Positions 24,871 to 33,573 of a stretch of 36,157 nt of DNA are shown here, in pieces (positions within the stretch are counted from its first letter, which is position 1; each line of letters opens with the position of its first letter). The translations under genes were made by a program, and so were the position numbers. The notes beneath the pieces were generated by a model. The model was not told the origin of the DNA. It did no database searches and saw nothing but the letters and a program-made list of their open reading frames with translations. The DNA is taken from assembly GCA_024639185.1 (NCBI GenBank), contig JAHEIW010000023.1, forward strand, positions 1 through 36,157, written 5' to 3'. The DNA is from Deltaproteobacteria bacterium (GTDB lineage: Bacteria; Desulfobacterota; Desulfobacteria; Desulfobacterales; JAHEIW01).

Positions 24871-25578
24871 GTGTTATTAGAAATCAAGAGTCTTGATTCA
24901 GGTTATGGCTTTTTGCAAGTGCTCTGGGACATTTCTCTTTCTGTCGATGAGGGCGAGTTTGTGGCCCTGATCGGACCGAACGGAGCCGGAAAATCGACGA
25001 CCCTCAAGACCATTTCGGGTCTGCTTCCTCCCCAGGGGGGTGAAATACTTTTTGCAGGGGATTCCATCGGCGGGATGGAGGGCCATTTGGTCTGCCGCAA
25101 GGGCGTTGCCTTTATTTCCGAAGAGCTGAATCTCTTTGTGAACATGACCGTCAAAGAGAATTTGGAGATGGGTGCGTTTACGGTCGAGGATTCTGCCAAA
25201 CAAAAGGAAAATTTAGAATTTGTTTATGAGCTTTTTCCGAGGCTTTATGAAAGGGAGAATCAGTATGCCGGAACCCTGAGCGGCGGCGAGCGCAAGATGA
25301 TGGCCATCGGCCGGGGAATCATGTCCAGCCCGCGTCTGATGTTAGTCGATGAGCCTTCACTGGGCCTGGCGCCGATGCTGACCAATGAAGTCTTTAAGTC
25401 CCTGCGAACACTTAATAAACGGGGCACCACGATTCTTCTGGTGGAACAAAATGTCGGCAAAACGCTCAAGACCTCTTCGCGCGCCTACATCCTTGAAAAG
25501 GGAAAAATTGTGCTGGACGGCAAGAGTGCGGACCTGGCCAACGACGATCATGTCAGAAAGATCTATCTGGGACATTAA
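24871..25578 (+). CDS. livF: ABC transporter ATP-binding protein LivF, second system
   Basis: ATPase of 235 residues with a GTG start at 24871 preceded by GGAGGAG. Walker A GPNGAGKST is near 36-44, the regular signature LSGGERKM near 137, and Walker B LMLVDEPSLGLAP near 158-170. The end VRKIYLGH is typical of LivF. It completes the ATPase pair with the preceding LivG, whose signature is poor. Stop TAA, 19 bases before livH. Confidence 0.93.
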   Translation: MLLEIKSLDSGYGFLQVLWDISLSVDEGEFVALIGPNGAGKSTTLKTISGLLPPQGGEILFAGDSIGGMEGHLVCRKGVAFISEELNLFVNMTVKENLEMGAFTVEDSAKQKENLEFVYELFPRLYERENQYAGTLSGGERKMMAIGRGIMSSPRLMLVDEPSLGLAPMLTNEVFKSLRTLNKRGTTILLVEQNVGKTLKTSSRAYILEKGKIVLDGKSADLANDDHVRKIYLGH

Positions 25579-25597
25579 TACGAGGAGGAGCAGTTTT

Positions 25598-26689
25598 ATG
25601 GCAAGTGCTGCAATCGAACCGACAATTGATGAATCGGCAATCGATAAAGTTGAGCAAACCATCGAAAATACTTTTGTTCAAAAAGTGGTGCGATGGGTAT
25701 TTTCGGCAGCGGGCATCACCATCTGCCTGACTATTTTAATTGCCATTGTGGCGTCGATCCACAAGGGGCCCTATATCCTGGTGAATACGATTATCACCGG
25801 CGGGATGTGGGCCTTGATGGCCATTGGCCTTTCACTGCTCTTCAGTGTGATGAACATCGCCGGCTTTGCTCACGGCGAATATTTCATGGCCGGTTCGTTG
25901 ACCGCCTATTTTGTGATGCAGCCCATCGGTAAATACACGCTTGATCACCCGGAATCCTTTATAACCTATGTGGGCCCCCTGATCGCCATCCTGGCAGGGA
26001 CATTCATGTGTGCGATTTTGGGGGTTATTACCGAGCGGCTGGTGTTCAAACAGCTGCGGATTCGCAACCGTGAGGGATGGCTGTTGAATTGTTTTTTGAT
26101 CACCATCGGTCTCTCCGTCATCATGCAGAACGGCCATCAGCTAATCTTTGGGGCCGATTTTAAAGGAATTCTGGCGTACTGGGATTTTCCCTCAGTGCCG
26201 ATCCTGGGTGTCTATATCTCGATGGACAGGGTCTGCGCCTTTTTCATCGCAGCATTGACCATGGTTGGATTCTATATGTTCATGATGTTCTCAACCGCCG
26301 GCAAAACCATCCGGGCGGTATCCCAGGATGAGGAGGGTGCCCGCATGGTGGGCATTTCGGTTGATGCCGTTCATATTATGACGTTTGCCCTGAGTTGCGG
26401 TCTGGCCGGCCTGGCCGGTGCCAGTCTGCTGTTTATGTTTCCTTCCTATCCAACCGTGGGCGTCATGCCGTTATACAATTCCTGGTTTATCATCATTCTG
26501 GTGGGGTTTGGCAATGTGGCCGGCTCGATACCGGGGGGCTTCATGATAGCGCTTTTTCAGGTCCTCACGCGCAGCTATTTCGGTGAAGGTTGGGAAGCCG
26601 TGATACCGGTGCTGCTGATTTCGCTCATCCTCATTTTTAAGCCATCTGGAATATTTGCGACCAAAGTCAGAACTGTATGGGATCAATAA
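25598..26689 (+). CDS. livH: ABC transporter permease LivH, second system
   Basis: Permease of 363 residues from ATG at 25598 with GAGGAGGAG upstream. A longer open frame overlapping livF is not supported by any ribosome site. The hydrophilic N-terminus of about 30 residues (ASAAIEPTIDESAIDKVEQ) is longer than usual. LivH motifs follow: GGMWALMAIGLSLLFSVMNI near 68-87 and FAHGEYFMAG near 90-99. The coupling loop IRAVSQDEEGARMVGISVDA is near 238-257. About eight membrane spans are seen. Stop TAA, 15 bases before livM. Confidence 0.92.
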   Translation: MASAAIEPTIDESAIDKVEQTIENTFVQKVVRWVFSAAGITICLTILIAIVASIHKGPYILVNTIITGGMWALMAIGLSLLFSVMNIAGFAHGEYFMAGSLTAYFVMQPIGKYTLDHPESFITYVGPLIAILAGTFMCAILGVITERLVFKQLRIRNREGWLLNCFLITIGLSVIMQNGHQLIFGADFKGILAYWDFPSVPILGVYISMDRVCAFFIAALTMVGFYMFMMFSTAGKTIRAVSQDEEGARMVGISVDAVHIMTFALSCGLAGLAGASLLFMFPSYPTVGVMPLYNSWFIIILVGFGNVAGSIPGGFMIALFQVLTRSYFGEGWEAVIPVLLISLILIFKPSGIFATKVRTVWDQ

Positions 26690-26704
26690 GGAGAGGGAGT
26701 TGTT

Positions 26705-27730
26705 ATGGCCAGTGAACATGAATATTATGTCCAAAAGAAGGGAATCGCTAAATTTTTAGACTATCTTTGTCTGACGCCCCTGGGGGCGATCGGGTTTTTA
26801 ATCCTGATCATTGTTCCGCTCTTTCCGCCCTTTAACCAGGATTATTTGCTTCGATGGTTCATCCTGGCAGCCATCATGGGTGCCGGATCGATGGCCTTTG
26901 ATTTCAGTGCCGGCTACATTGCGGTTGTCAATTTCGGATTTGCCGCCTTTGTCGGCCTGGGCGCCTATACCTCTGCCATTACGGCAGTTCGATGGGGCAT
27001 CCCGCTTCCGGTGGCTATGCTTTGCGGTGCCCTGGCGTCGGCCCTGCTGGGGCTTTTTACCGGTGCCATCAGCCTGCGCATGCGGGGGATGTTTGCCATC
27101 TGTCTGACCTGGTTTATCGGGATTGCCCTGATGGGTCTGGCCATCAAGATGGTCTGGCTGACCCGTGGCATGCTGGGTTTGCAGGTTCCCTACTTTTTTC
27201 CGTCGGACGTTTCCAACCTTTACTACTGGTATCCGGTGCTCGGACTGTCGCTGATGACATGGTTTATTCTGAAACGAATTGCCCGTTCCCACATGGGCCT
27301 GGCCTTCAAAGCCATCGGTCAAAATATGGACGCCGCCAAGACCTCGGGCATTAATCCCACGCGCTATCGCATCATCAATTTCACCGTTTCCTGCGCGCTG
27401 GCCGGGTGGGTCGGGGCCTTTTACGCCCATTTTATCGGTATTCTGACCCCCGATTTCCTTCACACCGCCAAAACCGTTGAATTCCTGGTAATCGCCTACA
27501 TCGGGGGCCGGGGAACCCTGTGGGGCGGATTTGCCGTTGCCTTTCCATTCATCTGGTTTACCGAGATGTTGCGATCCAATTTTGACTATCTGCCGGGGAT
27601 CAACCTGCTGATTTACGGCCTCATCCTGATTGTGATCATGATCTTTTATGCGGGCGGGATGGCCCAGTTCTTCCAGTATCTGGTGGACAAATACAAAGAC
27701 AATCCTACGGTGAGGTGGTTGACCACGTAA
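26705..27730 (+). CDS. livM: ABC transporter permease LivM, second system
   Basis: Permease of 341 residues with about nine to ten hydrophobic spans. FSAGYIAVVNFGFAAFVGLGAY near 61-82 is the LivM hallmark, and GLAFKAIGQNMDAAKTSGIN near 198-217 is the ATPase-contact loop. ATG at 26705 has AAGGAGAGGG upstream; stop TAA. It is the last transporter gene; an AOR follows after 237 bases containing a repeat. Confidence 0.92.
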   Translation: MASEHEYYVQKKGIAKFLDYLCLTPLGAIGFLILIIVPLFPPFNQDYLLRWFILAAIMGAGSMAFDFSAGYIAVVNFGFAAFVGLGAYTSAITAVRWGIPLPVAMLCGALASALLGLFTGAISLRMRGMFAICLTWFIGIALMGLAIKMVWLTRGMLGLQVPYFFPSDVSNLYYWYPVLGLSLMTWFILKRIARSHMGLAFKAIGQNMDAAKTSGINPTRYRIINFTVSCALAGWVGAFYAHFIGILTPDFLHTAKTVEFLVIAYIGGRGTLWGGFAVAFPFIWFTEMLRSNFDYLPGINLLIYGLILIVIMIFYAGGMAQFFQYLVDKYKDNPTVRWLTT

Positions 27731-27793
27731 CCATCTACTGTCATTTCAGGATATCTTATATTCAGTGAACCCTAAAAACAATACAACGGCTAT

Positions 27794-27878
27794 GGTGTCA
27801 GGTGTCAGGTGTCAGATTTGACAAGGCTGAAACGTCTACAGGTCGAATGCTGAACACTGACACCCGACACCTGACACC
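27794..27878. repeat. Inverted repeat built from GGTGTCA units (copy 1)
   Basis: The left arm (27794-27815) is three GGTGTCA units in tandem; the right arm (27857-27878) is the reverse complement with one mismatch. The same repeat type occurs at 35296-35361. It lies in the livM-AOR gap and could act as a hairpin in the transcript. Confidence 0.75.
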
Positions 27879-27967
27879 TCATTTATGGGATGTAATCCCT
27901 GCCTGCGATCCATTACCCCGCTAAACACTGTCAATCCTTTATCGCCCTACTCATGGGAGGAATTAAA

Positions 27968-29878
27968 ATGGTGACACATACCCCAGAACAAATTTATGCG
28001 GCGCAACCGGATGCGGAATTTTTGCCCCGCTTGCTTATCGTCGACTTGACCAACGGCACCACCGAGGCGGTCTATGTCAAAGCCGATGTCGCCCGCAAAT
28101 ATCTGGGCGGCGCCGGGCTGGCAGCCAAAATTATCTGGCAGGATACCGCCGCTGAGACCCCGGTGCTGTCCGGTGAAAATCCGTTGATTTTCATGACCGG
28201 TCCGTTGACCGGTGCGGTTCCTTATGGCGGTCGGCACGTTGTGGCGGGATTGTCGCCTTTGACCGGCATCTATGGCGAGGCCCATTCCGGCGGGCACTGG
28301 GCCTTTCGGCTGCGATCCGCCGGTTATCACGGTGTCGTCGTGCGGGGACGGGCCAAGACGCCGCACTACCTGTTCATCTCCGCAGATCGGGTCGAGTTGC
28401 GGGATGCCCAAACGTTCTGGGGCATGGACTGCTATGAATTCGAGGAGGCCCTCAAGGAGCTGGAAGGCAAGAAAGTCAGTACGGCCGCCATTGGTCAGGC
28501 CGGCGAGAACCTGGTTAAATTTGCCTGCGTTATGAATGACGGCAAAAGGGGCAGGGCGGCTGCGCGCTGCGGTTTTGGCGCCTTGATGGGATATAAGAAG
28601 CTCAAAGGGATTGCCGTCCGCAGCGCCGGTGCGGCCGGGGTGGCTGATAAGAAAGCATTAAAAGCCAGTATCGAAAAATATTTTCCAAAGGTAAAAATCA
28701 CCAATGACGTCCGCAAAACGAAAGGCAGAGAGCTGTGGGACAGCCTCTGGCTGATGGGCAGGGCTCCCATTCAGAACTGGGCCTCCGGTGAGTTCAAAGA
28801 AGTGGATGACACCATTGTCGATGTTTTGTCGGAAAGCGCCAAATATGATTTTTGTTTTGGCTGCCGCACCAGCTGCGTGGAATCCAGGCTGAATGCGGCC
28901 GGCAAACGGCATACGGTTTGGGAAGCGCTGTGTCCCATCGGCACCCAATGTCTGATTGCAGATTACGATGCCGTTCATCTGGCTTATGATTACTGCAATC
29001 AGTACGGTCTGGATTCCATTTCGCTGGGCGCAACCCTGGCCTTTGCCATTGAATGCGCAGAAGCCGGCCTCATCAAAGCCGAGATGCTGGAAGGTCTCGA
29101 TCTAAGTTGGGGCAATGCTGAGGCCATGCTATCGATGGTCAAAAAGATTGCTTTCCGAGAAGGGCCATTGGCCGACATCTTGGCGGAAGGAACCCGCCAG
29201 GCAGCCAAAGCCATAGGCGCCGGCGCCGAGCGTTTTGCCATGCAGGGCAAGGGCCTCGAGATTGCCGCCCATGACCCCCGGGCTTATAACGGCGCTGCCC
29301 TTGAGAATGCGACCTCCACCTTCGGCGCCAGCCATATGTCCGGGTTTACGTCGATTTACTACGATTACTCCGTCAAAGAAGACCTGGATGGAGCGGATAT
29401 CTCCCGCTGGGTGACCACCGAACGCTTGAGTCCCTATCAAGTGAAAGGACAGGGCAAATTGACGGCCAAGGCACAGGATTTCATTTGCCTGCTGAATTCG
29501 CTGACCCTGTGTCTGTTCACCAACAGCACCGACTGCTTTGGGCGCCCGCCGCTGCAGCCGCCTTCGTATCTGGATTTTCTTAACATTGCCACCGGTTGGG
29601 ATGTGGATCTGGCTGAATTTTATCAGATGGGGGAGCGCATTTTTAATTTACAGCGCATGATCTGCGTGCGCCGGGGTGTCAGCGCGAAAGATGACACCTT
29701 ACCGGAACGGTTTCTGGCGACCACAAGGGGTGCGGGCCCGGCCGGCGAGAACCTGCCCGACCTGGATACGATGCTGGCAGAATACTATGAAGTTCGCGGA
29801 TGGGGATCGGACGGTATCCCCGGCACTAAAAAATTAAAAAGTCTGGGCCTGGACGAGTGCCTTTCAGTAGTGGTTTAA
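27968..29878 (+). CDS. Aldehyde ferredoxin oxidoreductase, third copy
   Basis: Tungsten AOR family, 636 residues. ATG at 27968 was chosen because GGGAGG lies seven bases upstream; an in-frame ATG at 27953 precedes that site. Cluster cysteines are C296-x2-C299-x3-C303 (FCFGCRTSC), with the distant fourth probably C515 in LLNSLTLCLF. The active-site acid and histidine correspond to E319 (TVWEALCPIG) and H456 (ASHMSG). It is divergent from the AOR at 9833-11674: the GPEYETLG and GGCHIRNEVHC contexts are altered, suggesting a different substrate pocket. No ferredoxin or FAD partner gene is adjacent. It follows liv system 2 and MttB copy 2 on the same strand, so it likely oxidises an aldehyde derived from the imported amine. 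Stop TAA. Confidence 0.93.
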   Translation: MVTHTPEQIYAAQPDAEFLPRLLIVDLTNGTTEAVYVKADVARKYLGGAGLAAKIIWQDTAAETPVLSGENPLIFMTGPLTGAVPYGGRHVVAGLSPLTGIYGEAHSGGHWAFRLRSAGYHGVVVRGRAKTPHYLFISADRVELRDAQTFWGMDCYEFEEALKELEGKKVSTAAIGQAGENLVKFACVMNDGKRGRAAARCGFGALMGYKKLKGIAVRSAGAAGVADKKALKASIEKYFPKVKITNDVRKTKGRELWDSLWLMGRAPIQNWASGEFKEVDDTIVDVLSESAKYDFCFGCRTSCVESRLNAAGKRHTVWEALCPIGTQCLIADYDAVHLAYDYCNQYGLDSISLGATLAFAIECAEAGLIKAEMLEGLDLSWGNAEAMLSMVKKIAFREGPLADILAEGTRQAAKAIGAGAERFAMQGKGLEIAAHDPRAYNGAALENATSTFGASHMSGFTSIYYDYSVKEDLDGADISRWVTTERLSPYQVKGQGKLTAKAQDFICLLNSLTLCLFTNSTDCFGRPPLQPPSYLDFLNIATGWDVDLAEFYQMGERIFNLQRMICVRRGVSAKDDTLPERFLATTRGAGPAGENLPDLDTMLAEYYEVRGWGSDGIPGTKKLKSLGLDECLSVVV

Positions 29879-29886
29879 AATCCCAT

Positions 29887-29908
29887 CTTCCCGCTTTCAA
29901 GCGGGGAA
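29887..29908. terminator. Bidirectional hairpin between AOR and GntR gene
   Basis: TTCCCGCTTTCAAGCGGGGAA forms a stem of about eight base pairs between the convergent ends of the AOR and regulator genes. It lacks a clean T-tract. The surrounding block 29879-29933 resembles 12487-12536, so it is also a copy of the REP-like family. Confidence 0.5.
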
Positions 29909-29933
29909 CCGGGTCTGAGGCTTTGAAACAACT

Positions 29934-30584
29934 TCAAAGCTGGTCAATGGATTTCAGATATTTTTTCAGTGACATCATTGCCATGTCCAGATGATTGTAC
30001 ACGGCTTCGCGGGCGGCCAGAGGGTCTCCATTTTCGATGGCCTTGAGAATGGATTTATGCTCGCTGATGGATTGGTTGCGCTGACTGTTCATCTTGAACC
30101 GCTTCAAGCCGATGAGTTCAATCGACTGTCGCAAGTCGAAATAAATCATCACCAGACGTTTGTTGTTTAGGGCCCTGACCAGATTTTCATGAAATTTTCG
30201 ATCTTCCCGAATAAAGATCGAATAATCATCGGATTGCCGGGCCTCCTGTTGGGCGGACAAATGCTGCTTGGCCTTTCTTAAATCCACTTCGGCTTGCGTC
30301 TTGGCGATGTATTCAACGGCATAGCCTTCTATCGCTTTGCGGATGGCAAAAAGCTCCTCGATATCTTTTTCTTTAAATTCATAGACATAAAAGCCCCGTT
30401 GCGGAAGCCTGATAATCAACCCTTCTTTTTCAAGTTGCTGCAGAGCCGTTCTGAGGGGCGTTCTGGAAATGCCCAACTGTTTGGACATCGCCGATTCACT
30501 ATAGAGCTTCCCGGGAATGAGTTCACCCGATCCGATGAGCTCCTGGCATTTTTGATAGGCAAATTCTTGCAGGGGCATTTTCAT
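29934..30584 (-). CDS. GntR-family transcriptional regulator with FCD domain
   Basis: DNA-binding regulator of 216 residues. The winged helix is residues about 8-70 (ESAMSKQLGISRTPLRTALQQLEKEGLI). The FCD ligand domain has the conserved metal/ligand residues D128 (EDRKFH), H132, H176 (SEHKSI) and H198 (YNHLDMA). FCD regulators bind carboxylic acids or related metabolites, often repressing the operon until the effector is present. ATG at 30584 (a second at 30578 is possible); no strong ribosome site. Stop TGA. It converges on the AOR gene, so it may control module 3 or module 4. Its operator is not identified; the AATTAGT palindrome at 36016-36030 is one candidate. Confidence 0.93.
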   Translation of the reverse strand: MKMPLQEFAYQKCQELIGSGELIPGKLYSESAMSKQLGISRTPLRTALQQLEKEGLIIRLPQRGFYVYEFKEKDIEELFAIRKAIEGYAVEYIAKTQAEVDLRKAKQHLSAQQEARQSDDYSIFIREDRKFHENLVRALNNKRLVMIYFDLRQSIELIGLKRFKMNSQRNQSISEHKSILKAIENGDPLAAREAVYNHLDMAMMSLKKYLKSIDQL

Positions 30585-30781
30585 AAGATTTATACATCTG
30601 TGCGCAGCAAAGCGCTTGTCATCATGAAAAACGATACAGAACCGATTCGATGCTGAACATAAACAACGTCTTAATAAAAGTCAACCAAGCCCGGTCGCAA
30701 CCGCACAAGCCCTAAATGCCCATGCACCTTGCCGTAATTGTTCGCTGCGAAAGATTTGAAAAATATTCTCTTATATAGCTG

Positions 30782-30980
30782 CATGAATCATCAGCGACTG
30801 CATCGTGCAAACTCATGCATAAGGGGGCGTAACGAAAGAACTGGGGTCAAATATAAAATAATGGGTTGATGTAAAATCAACGTGGTGCTCATAAGTTGCA
30901 TTGTGTTTATGTGCTGTTCTTTCGCAACGCACTCTAATGCATTCAGACAGTGCACGATGACGCTGCAGATAATTCATTTC
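30782..30980. repeat. Large imperfect foldback repeat, copy B, in the 30585-31093 gap
   Basis: Arms about 30782-30841 and 30911-30980 are imperfect reverse complements (CGAAAGAAC, ATCGTGCA and ATGAATcATC blocks). The loop contains the reverse complement of AACCCATTATTTT, also in copy A. Compared with copy A at 9484-9783 it is in opposite orientation and lacks the outer GGGTCGGGG segment. The remaining part of this 509-base gap shows no gene. Confidence 0.75.
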
Positions 30981-31093
30981 GCTATGGTCAAAGACGAAGG
31001 CTATTCAAAAATCGCTTTGTAGTCACTTTTGCAAAATGAGCGCTTCAAAAAAACCGTACACCGATAGAAAAGAGGAGTTGAAATGGCGTCACA

Positions 31094-32146
31094 TCATTTA
31101 ACCGGCCGGCTGTCTTGCGGTTGACGATCAACCGGTAGCTGCCAGCTTTGGGGGAATAGGTGGCTTTTTTGAGCTGCGATTTTTTTACAGCGGCTGCAGC
31201 AATTCAACATTTCGCTTTCAATCTCATTAGCGACCGCCACATCCTGCAGCTTCTGCATTTGCGGCTGGGGTGCGATCAGGGCACCGCAGCTCTCGCAGGT
31301 TGACAGCTCGACAGACCGGATCCGGCGCTTTGCAAAAACCCGATATAGATGAGCGAAATTAATTTCATGCCGCAATTCGGCGGCATCCTCCGGGCAGACG
31401 CCCACACAGGTACCGCAAGCAATGCATTGATAGTGCGAATAACGGAATACCCGCTGTTGATGGATGTCTGCTGCTTCCAGCGTTCCGGTGGGGCAGTTTA
31501 TTTCACAGGCCGCACATCCGGTGCATCGATCGGCAGTTAAGCGGATTCGCAAGAACAGGAAAACGATCATCAGCAACATGGCCTCAGCACTCAGCATATG
31601 AAAATACCACATGTAGGTTTCGAAAAAGGGAATATGGTCCAAACTGCCATGGGTGTAGATATAGCCGGTCAGAAAGGGCAGGGCCGTTAGGACGATAAAC
31701 AGATAATCTTTAATGGAGGCGTTTTTGCGGTTGATGCCCACGCTGATTCTGCGCACCAGAAAATAGCTGCAGGCAGCCAATACGAATAATGTCAGCGCAT
31801 CGGCCCAGCTGTCGGGCAGCGGCGTCCAGTACCACTCGAAACGGGACTCTTCCCAAAGGCTGACATGGCCGGCCAGCCAGATGGGCACAACGAAAAGACA
31901 GACGTGAAAACCGTAACGCAGCAGCGAATACAAGGGCTTCTTTAAAAAGGCATTGTGAAACGGAAGCAACAGGCGAACTGCCAACAATGGGCGCGCATTG
32001 AAGGTTGAACGCCGCTCTAAAGATGGGTGAGCACGCAGAATGCTGAGCACAAAAAAAACGGTTCTCAAAATCAGGCCCGTAGCGAACAGAATAAAAACAA
32101 TCCACAGCAAGGGGCCTTCCGCAAATGCTAAAAATTCACTGATCAC
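31094..32146 (-). CDS. Membrane protein with b-heme-type domain fused to two [4Fe-4S] clusters and CxxC pairs
   Basis: Protein of 350 residues. About five hydrophobic segments cover residues 10-200, like NarI/HdrE/DsrM membrane subunits; H81, H93 and H183 are possible heme ligands. A 2x[4Fe-4S] ferredoxin domain follows: C208-x2-C211-x2-C214-x3-C218 and C241-x2-C244-x2-C247-x3-C251. The tail adds C284-x2-C287 and C316-C317-x2-C320, a possible zinc or extra cluster site. The start is a GTG at 32146 with GAGGA upstream; stop TGA. It probably moves electrons between the menaquinone pool and a soluble dehydrogenase or ferredoxin. It is the last gene on the minus strand after the enoyl-CoA hydratase, separated by a foldback repeat. 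The exact partner is unknown. Confidence 0.85.
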   Translation of the reverse strand: MISEFLAFAEGPLLWIVFILFATGLILRTVFFVLSILRAHPSLERRSTFNARPLLAVRLLLPFHNAFLKKPLYSLLRYGFHVCLFVVPIWLAGHVSLWEESRFEWYWTPLPDSWADALTLFVLAACSYFLVRRISVGINRKNASIKDYLFIVLTALPFLTGYIYTHGSLDHIPFFETYMWYFHMLSAEAMLLMIVFLFLRIRLTADRCTGCAACEINCPTGTLEAADIHQQRVFRYSHYQCIACGTCVGVCPEDAAELRHEINFAHLYRVFAKRRIRSVELSTCESCGALIAPQPQMQKLQDVAVANEIESEMLNCCSRCKKIAAQKSHLFPQSWQLPVDRQPQDSRPVK

Positions 32147-32280
32147 GCCGCATTTTCCTCATCAATCACTACCATCAATCTTTATTATCGGGTTTTAGAG
32201 AAAATTTACGATATTGCCGAGTTAAAAGTCGATTTTATTCAGAATTTGCTCGCGCTGACGTTACCAGGCGGGCATGTTTT

Positions 32281-32438
32281 TTTCTGAAAGGCGATATGCT
32301 GATGATAGGTTCCCGAGGAACACAGTGACCCGATATTTGGGATGATAGGCTCCGAAGCATTTGTGTTAACAATAGTGTCGGTTTAATCCCAAATATCGGG
32401 TCACATGCACTCTAAAATTCATAGCGCCTTTCAGAAAA
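32281..32438. repeat. Second type of foldback element, in the 32147-32543 gap
   Basis: Inner arms are a perfect 19-base inverted repeat, GTGACCCGATATTTGGGAT (32325-32343) with its complement at 32386-32404. Outer arms are TTTCTGAAAGGCG (32281-32293) and CGCCTTTCAGAAA (32425-32437). It has no coding content. The rest of this 397-base gap shows no gene. Confidence 0.8.
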
Positions 32439-32543
32439 TGATATGACCGGCTCTTCTTTTATAGGTCATTTTTTGAACAGCATACTGTGCGTAATTTCAT
32501 AATCGCTTTGGCACAAACGAAAGAAGGGATTTGGAAATGGCTA

Positions 32544-33368
32544 TTAATCCTTTTTCCAGCCTTTTTGCCCGGATTGGGTGTAATCCCGGACGAGTTTAAT
32601 GGCTTCTTTGAGGCCCTTTTCCTTCGCCGTTTTGTAAAACAATTGGCAATTGGGGTTGGTTTTACTCAGCAGCCCGTTGTATATCGCGATTTCCTCGCCA
32701 TACGCGATGGCATTTTTAAACCCTTGTGCATCCAGAGCGCCGTTTAAGCCGACTTTCGCCACTTCGACCGTTTCAGAAGGCAGACTCGCAAGCCGATCAC
32801 AGGTTTTGATCACCTCTGATTCCAGTTGTTCACTTGGAAATGCTTTATTGACCAATCCGACGGTAGCCGCCTCCGTGCCGCTGATAACACTGCCCAGCAG
32901 GATCATTTCCTTGGCTTTTCTGGCTATTGTCAGGCAGGGGATGCTGTTGTAATCGGGTGTAAAAAAGAAATCGATTTCCGGTTCTCCCAGCGCCGCATCC
33001 TCAGCCGCGAAGACCAGATCAGAGCCCATTGCCAGTTCAAAACCGCCCCCCAGGCAGTAGCCTTCGATCATGGATATGGTTGGCTTTTTGCAATACCAGA
33101 GTCGTTTGGCTGTGGCACTGGAAAGATCCTTGACAAAATCGCGATAGGGATCTGGTAATCCCTGGGTCAGATCATAGCCCGCTGAAAAATTGCCACCATT
33201 GCCCTTGATAACAATGGTTCTGACCTGCTCATCTTGTTCATAGTCGTCGAGCAGCTGTAGAATCGCTTCATACATCGTGTTATGAAGGGCATTTTTTCGT
33301 CGGGTGTTATTGAGCGCGATCCACCCGATATGGTCTTCGACTTGGCTTTGTATCAATTGTGTCTCCAT
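32544..33368 (-). CDS. Enoyl-CoA hydratase/isomerase (crotonase) family protein
   Basis: Crotonase fold, 274 residues. The CoA/oxyanion-hole motif GNFSAGYDLTQG is near 59-70, the second oxyanion glycines GYCLGGGFELAMGSD near 103-117, and a catalytic-type glutamate E129 in LGEPEID. Only this one of the two hydratase glutamates is evident (position 109 is glycine), so isomerase, hydrolase or decarboxylase activity is also possible. ATG at 33368 has AAGGAGG upstream; an extended frame to 33461 has no ribosome site. Stop TAA. It follows an acyl-CoA synthetase gene on the same strand, which suggests steps on an activated acid. Confidence 0.9.
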   Translation of the reverse strand: METQLIQSQVEDHIGWIALNNTRRKNALHNTMYEAILQLLDDYEQDEQVRTIVIKGNGGNFSAGYDLTQGLPDPYRDFVKDLSSATAKRLWYCKKPTISMIEGYCLGGGFELAMGSDLVFAAEDAALGEPEIDFFFTPDYNSIPCLTIARKAKEMILLGSVISGTEAATVGLVNKAFPSEQLESEVIKTCDRLASLPSETVEVAKVGLNGALDAQGFKNAIAYGEEIAIYNGLLSKTNPNCQLFYKTAKEKGLKEAIKLVRDYTQSGQKGWKKD

Positions 33369-33573
33369 TCCCGGCCTCCTTTTTAGAACCCATCTCAAAA
33401 ATGTCTTTTGTCCCAATATCTTTGTTGGTGCCAGGTTTTCCAGCGTTGCTGGATTTCCCATCTGATCTTATACGGTCTGTGGGTCACAAATCAGAGGTCC
33501 GTGGCGCGTGTCCCGGCGAAGCGTTTAGGCGAAGACGGAATCTTGAACCAAAATCCTATTTTTGAGACGGGTT

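Noticed and set aside
27794-27878. CRISPR-like array from GGTGTCA repeats
   Set aside because: Units are 7-8 bases in direct tandem without spacers, arranged as a hairpin; no cas genes nearby.
32405-32425. tRNA-Pyl-like anticodon context (CACTCTAAA)
   Set aside because: No cloverleaf or acceptor stem around it; it is part of a foldback repeat.
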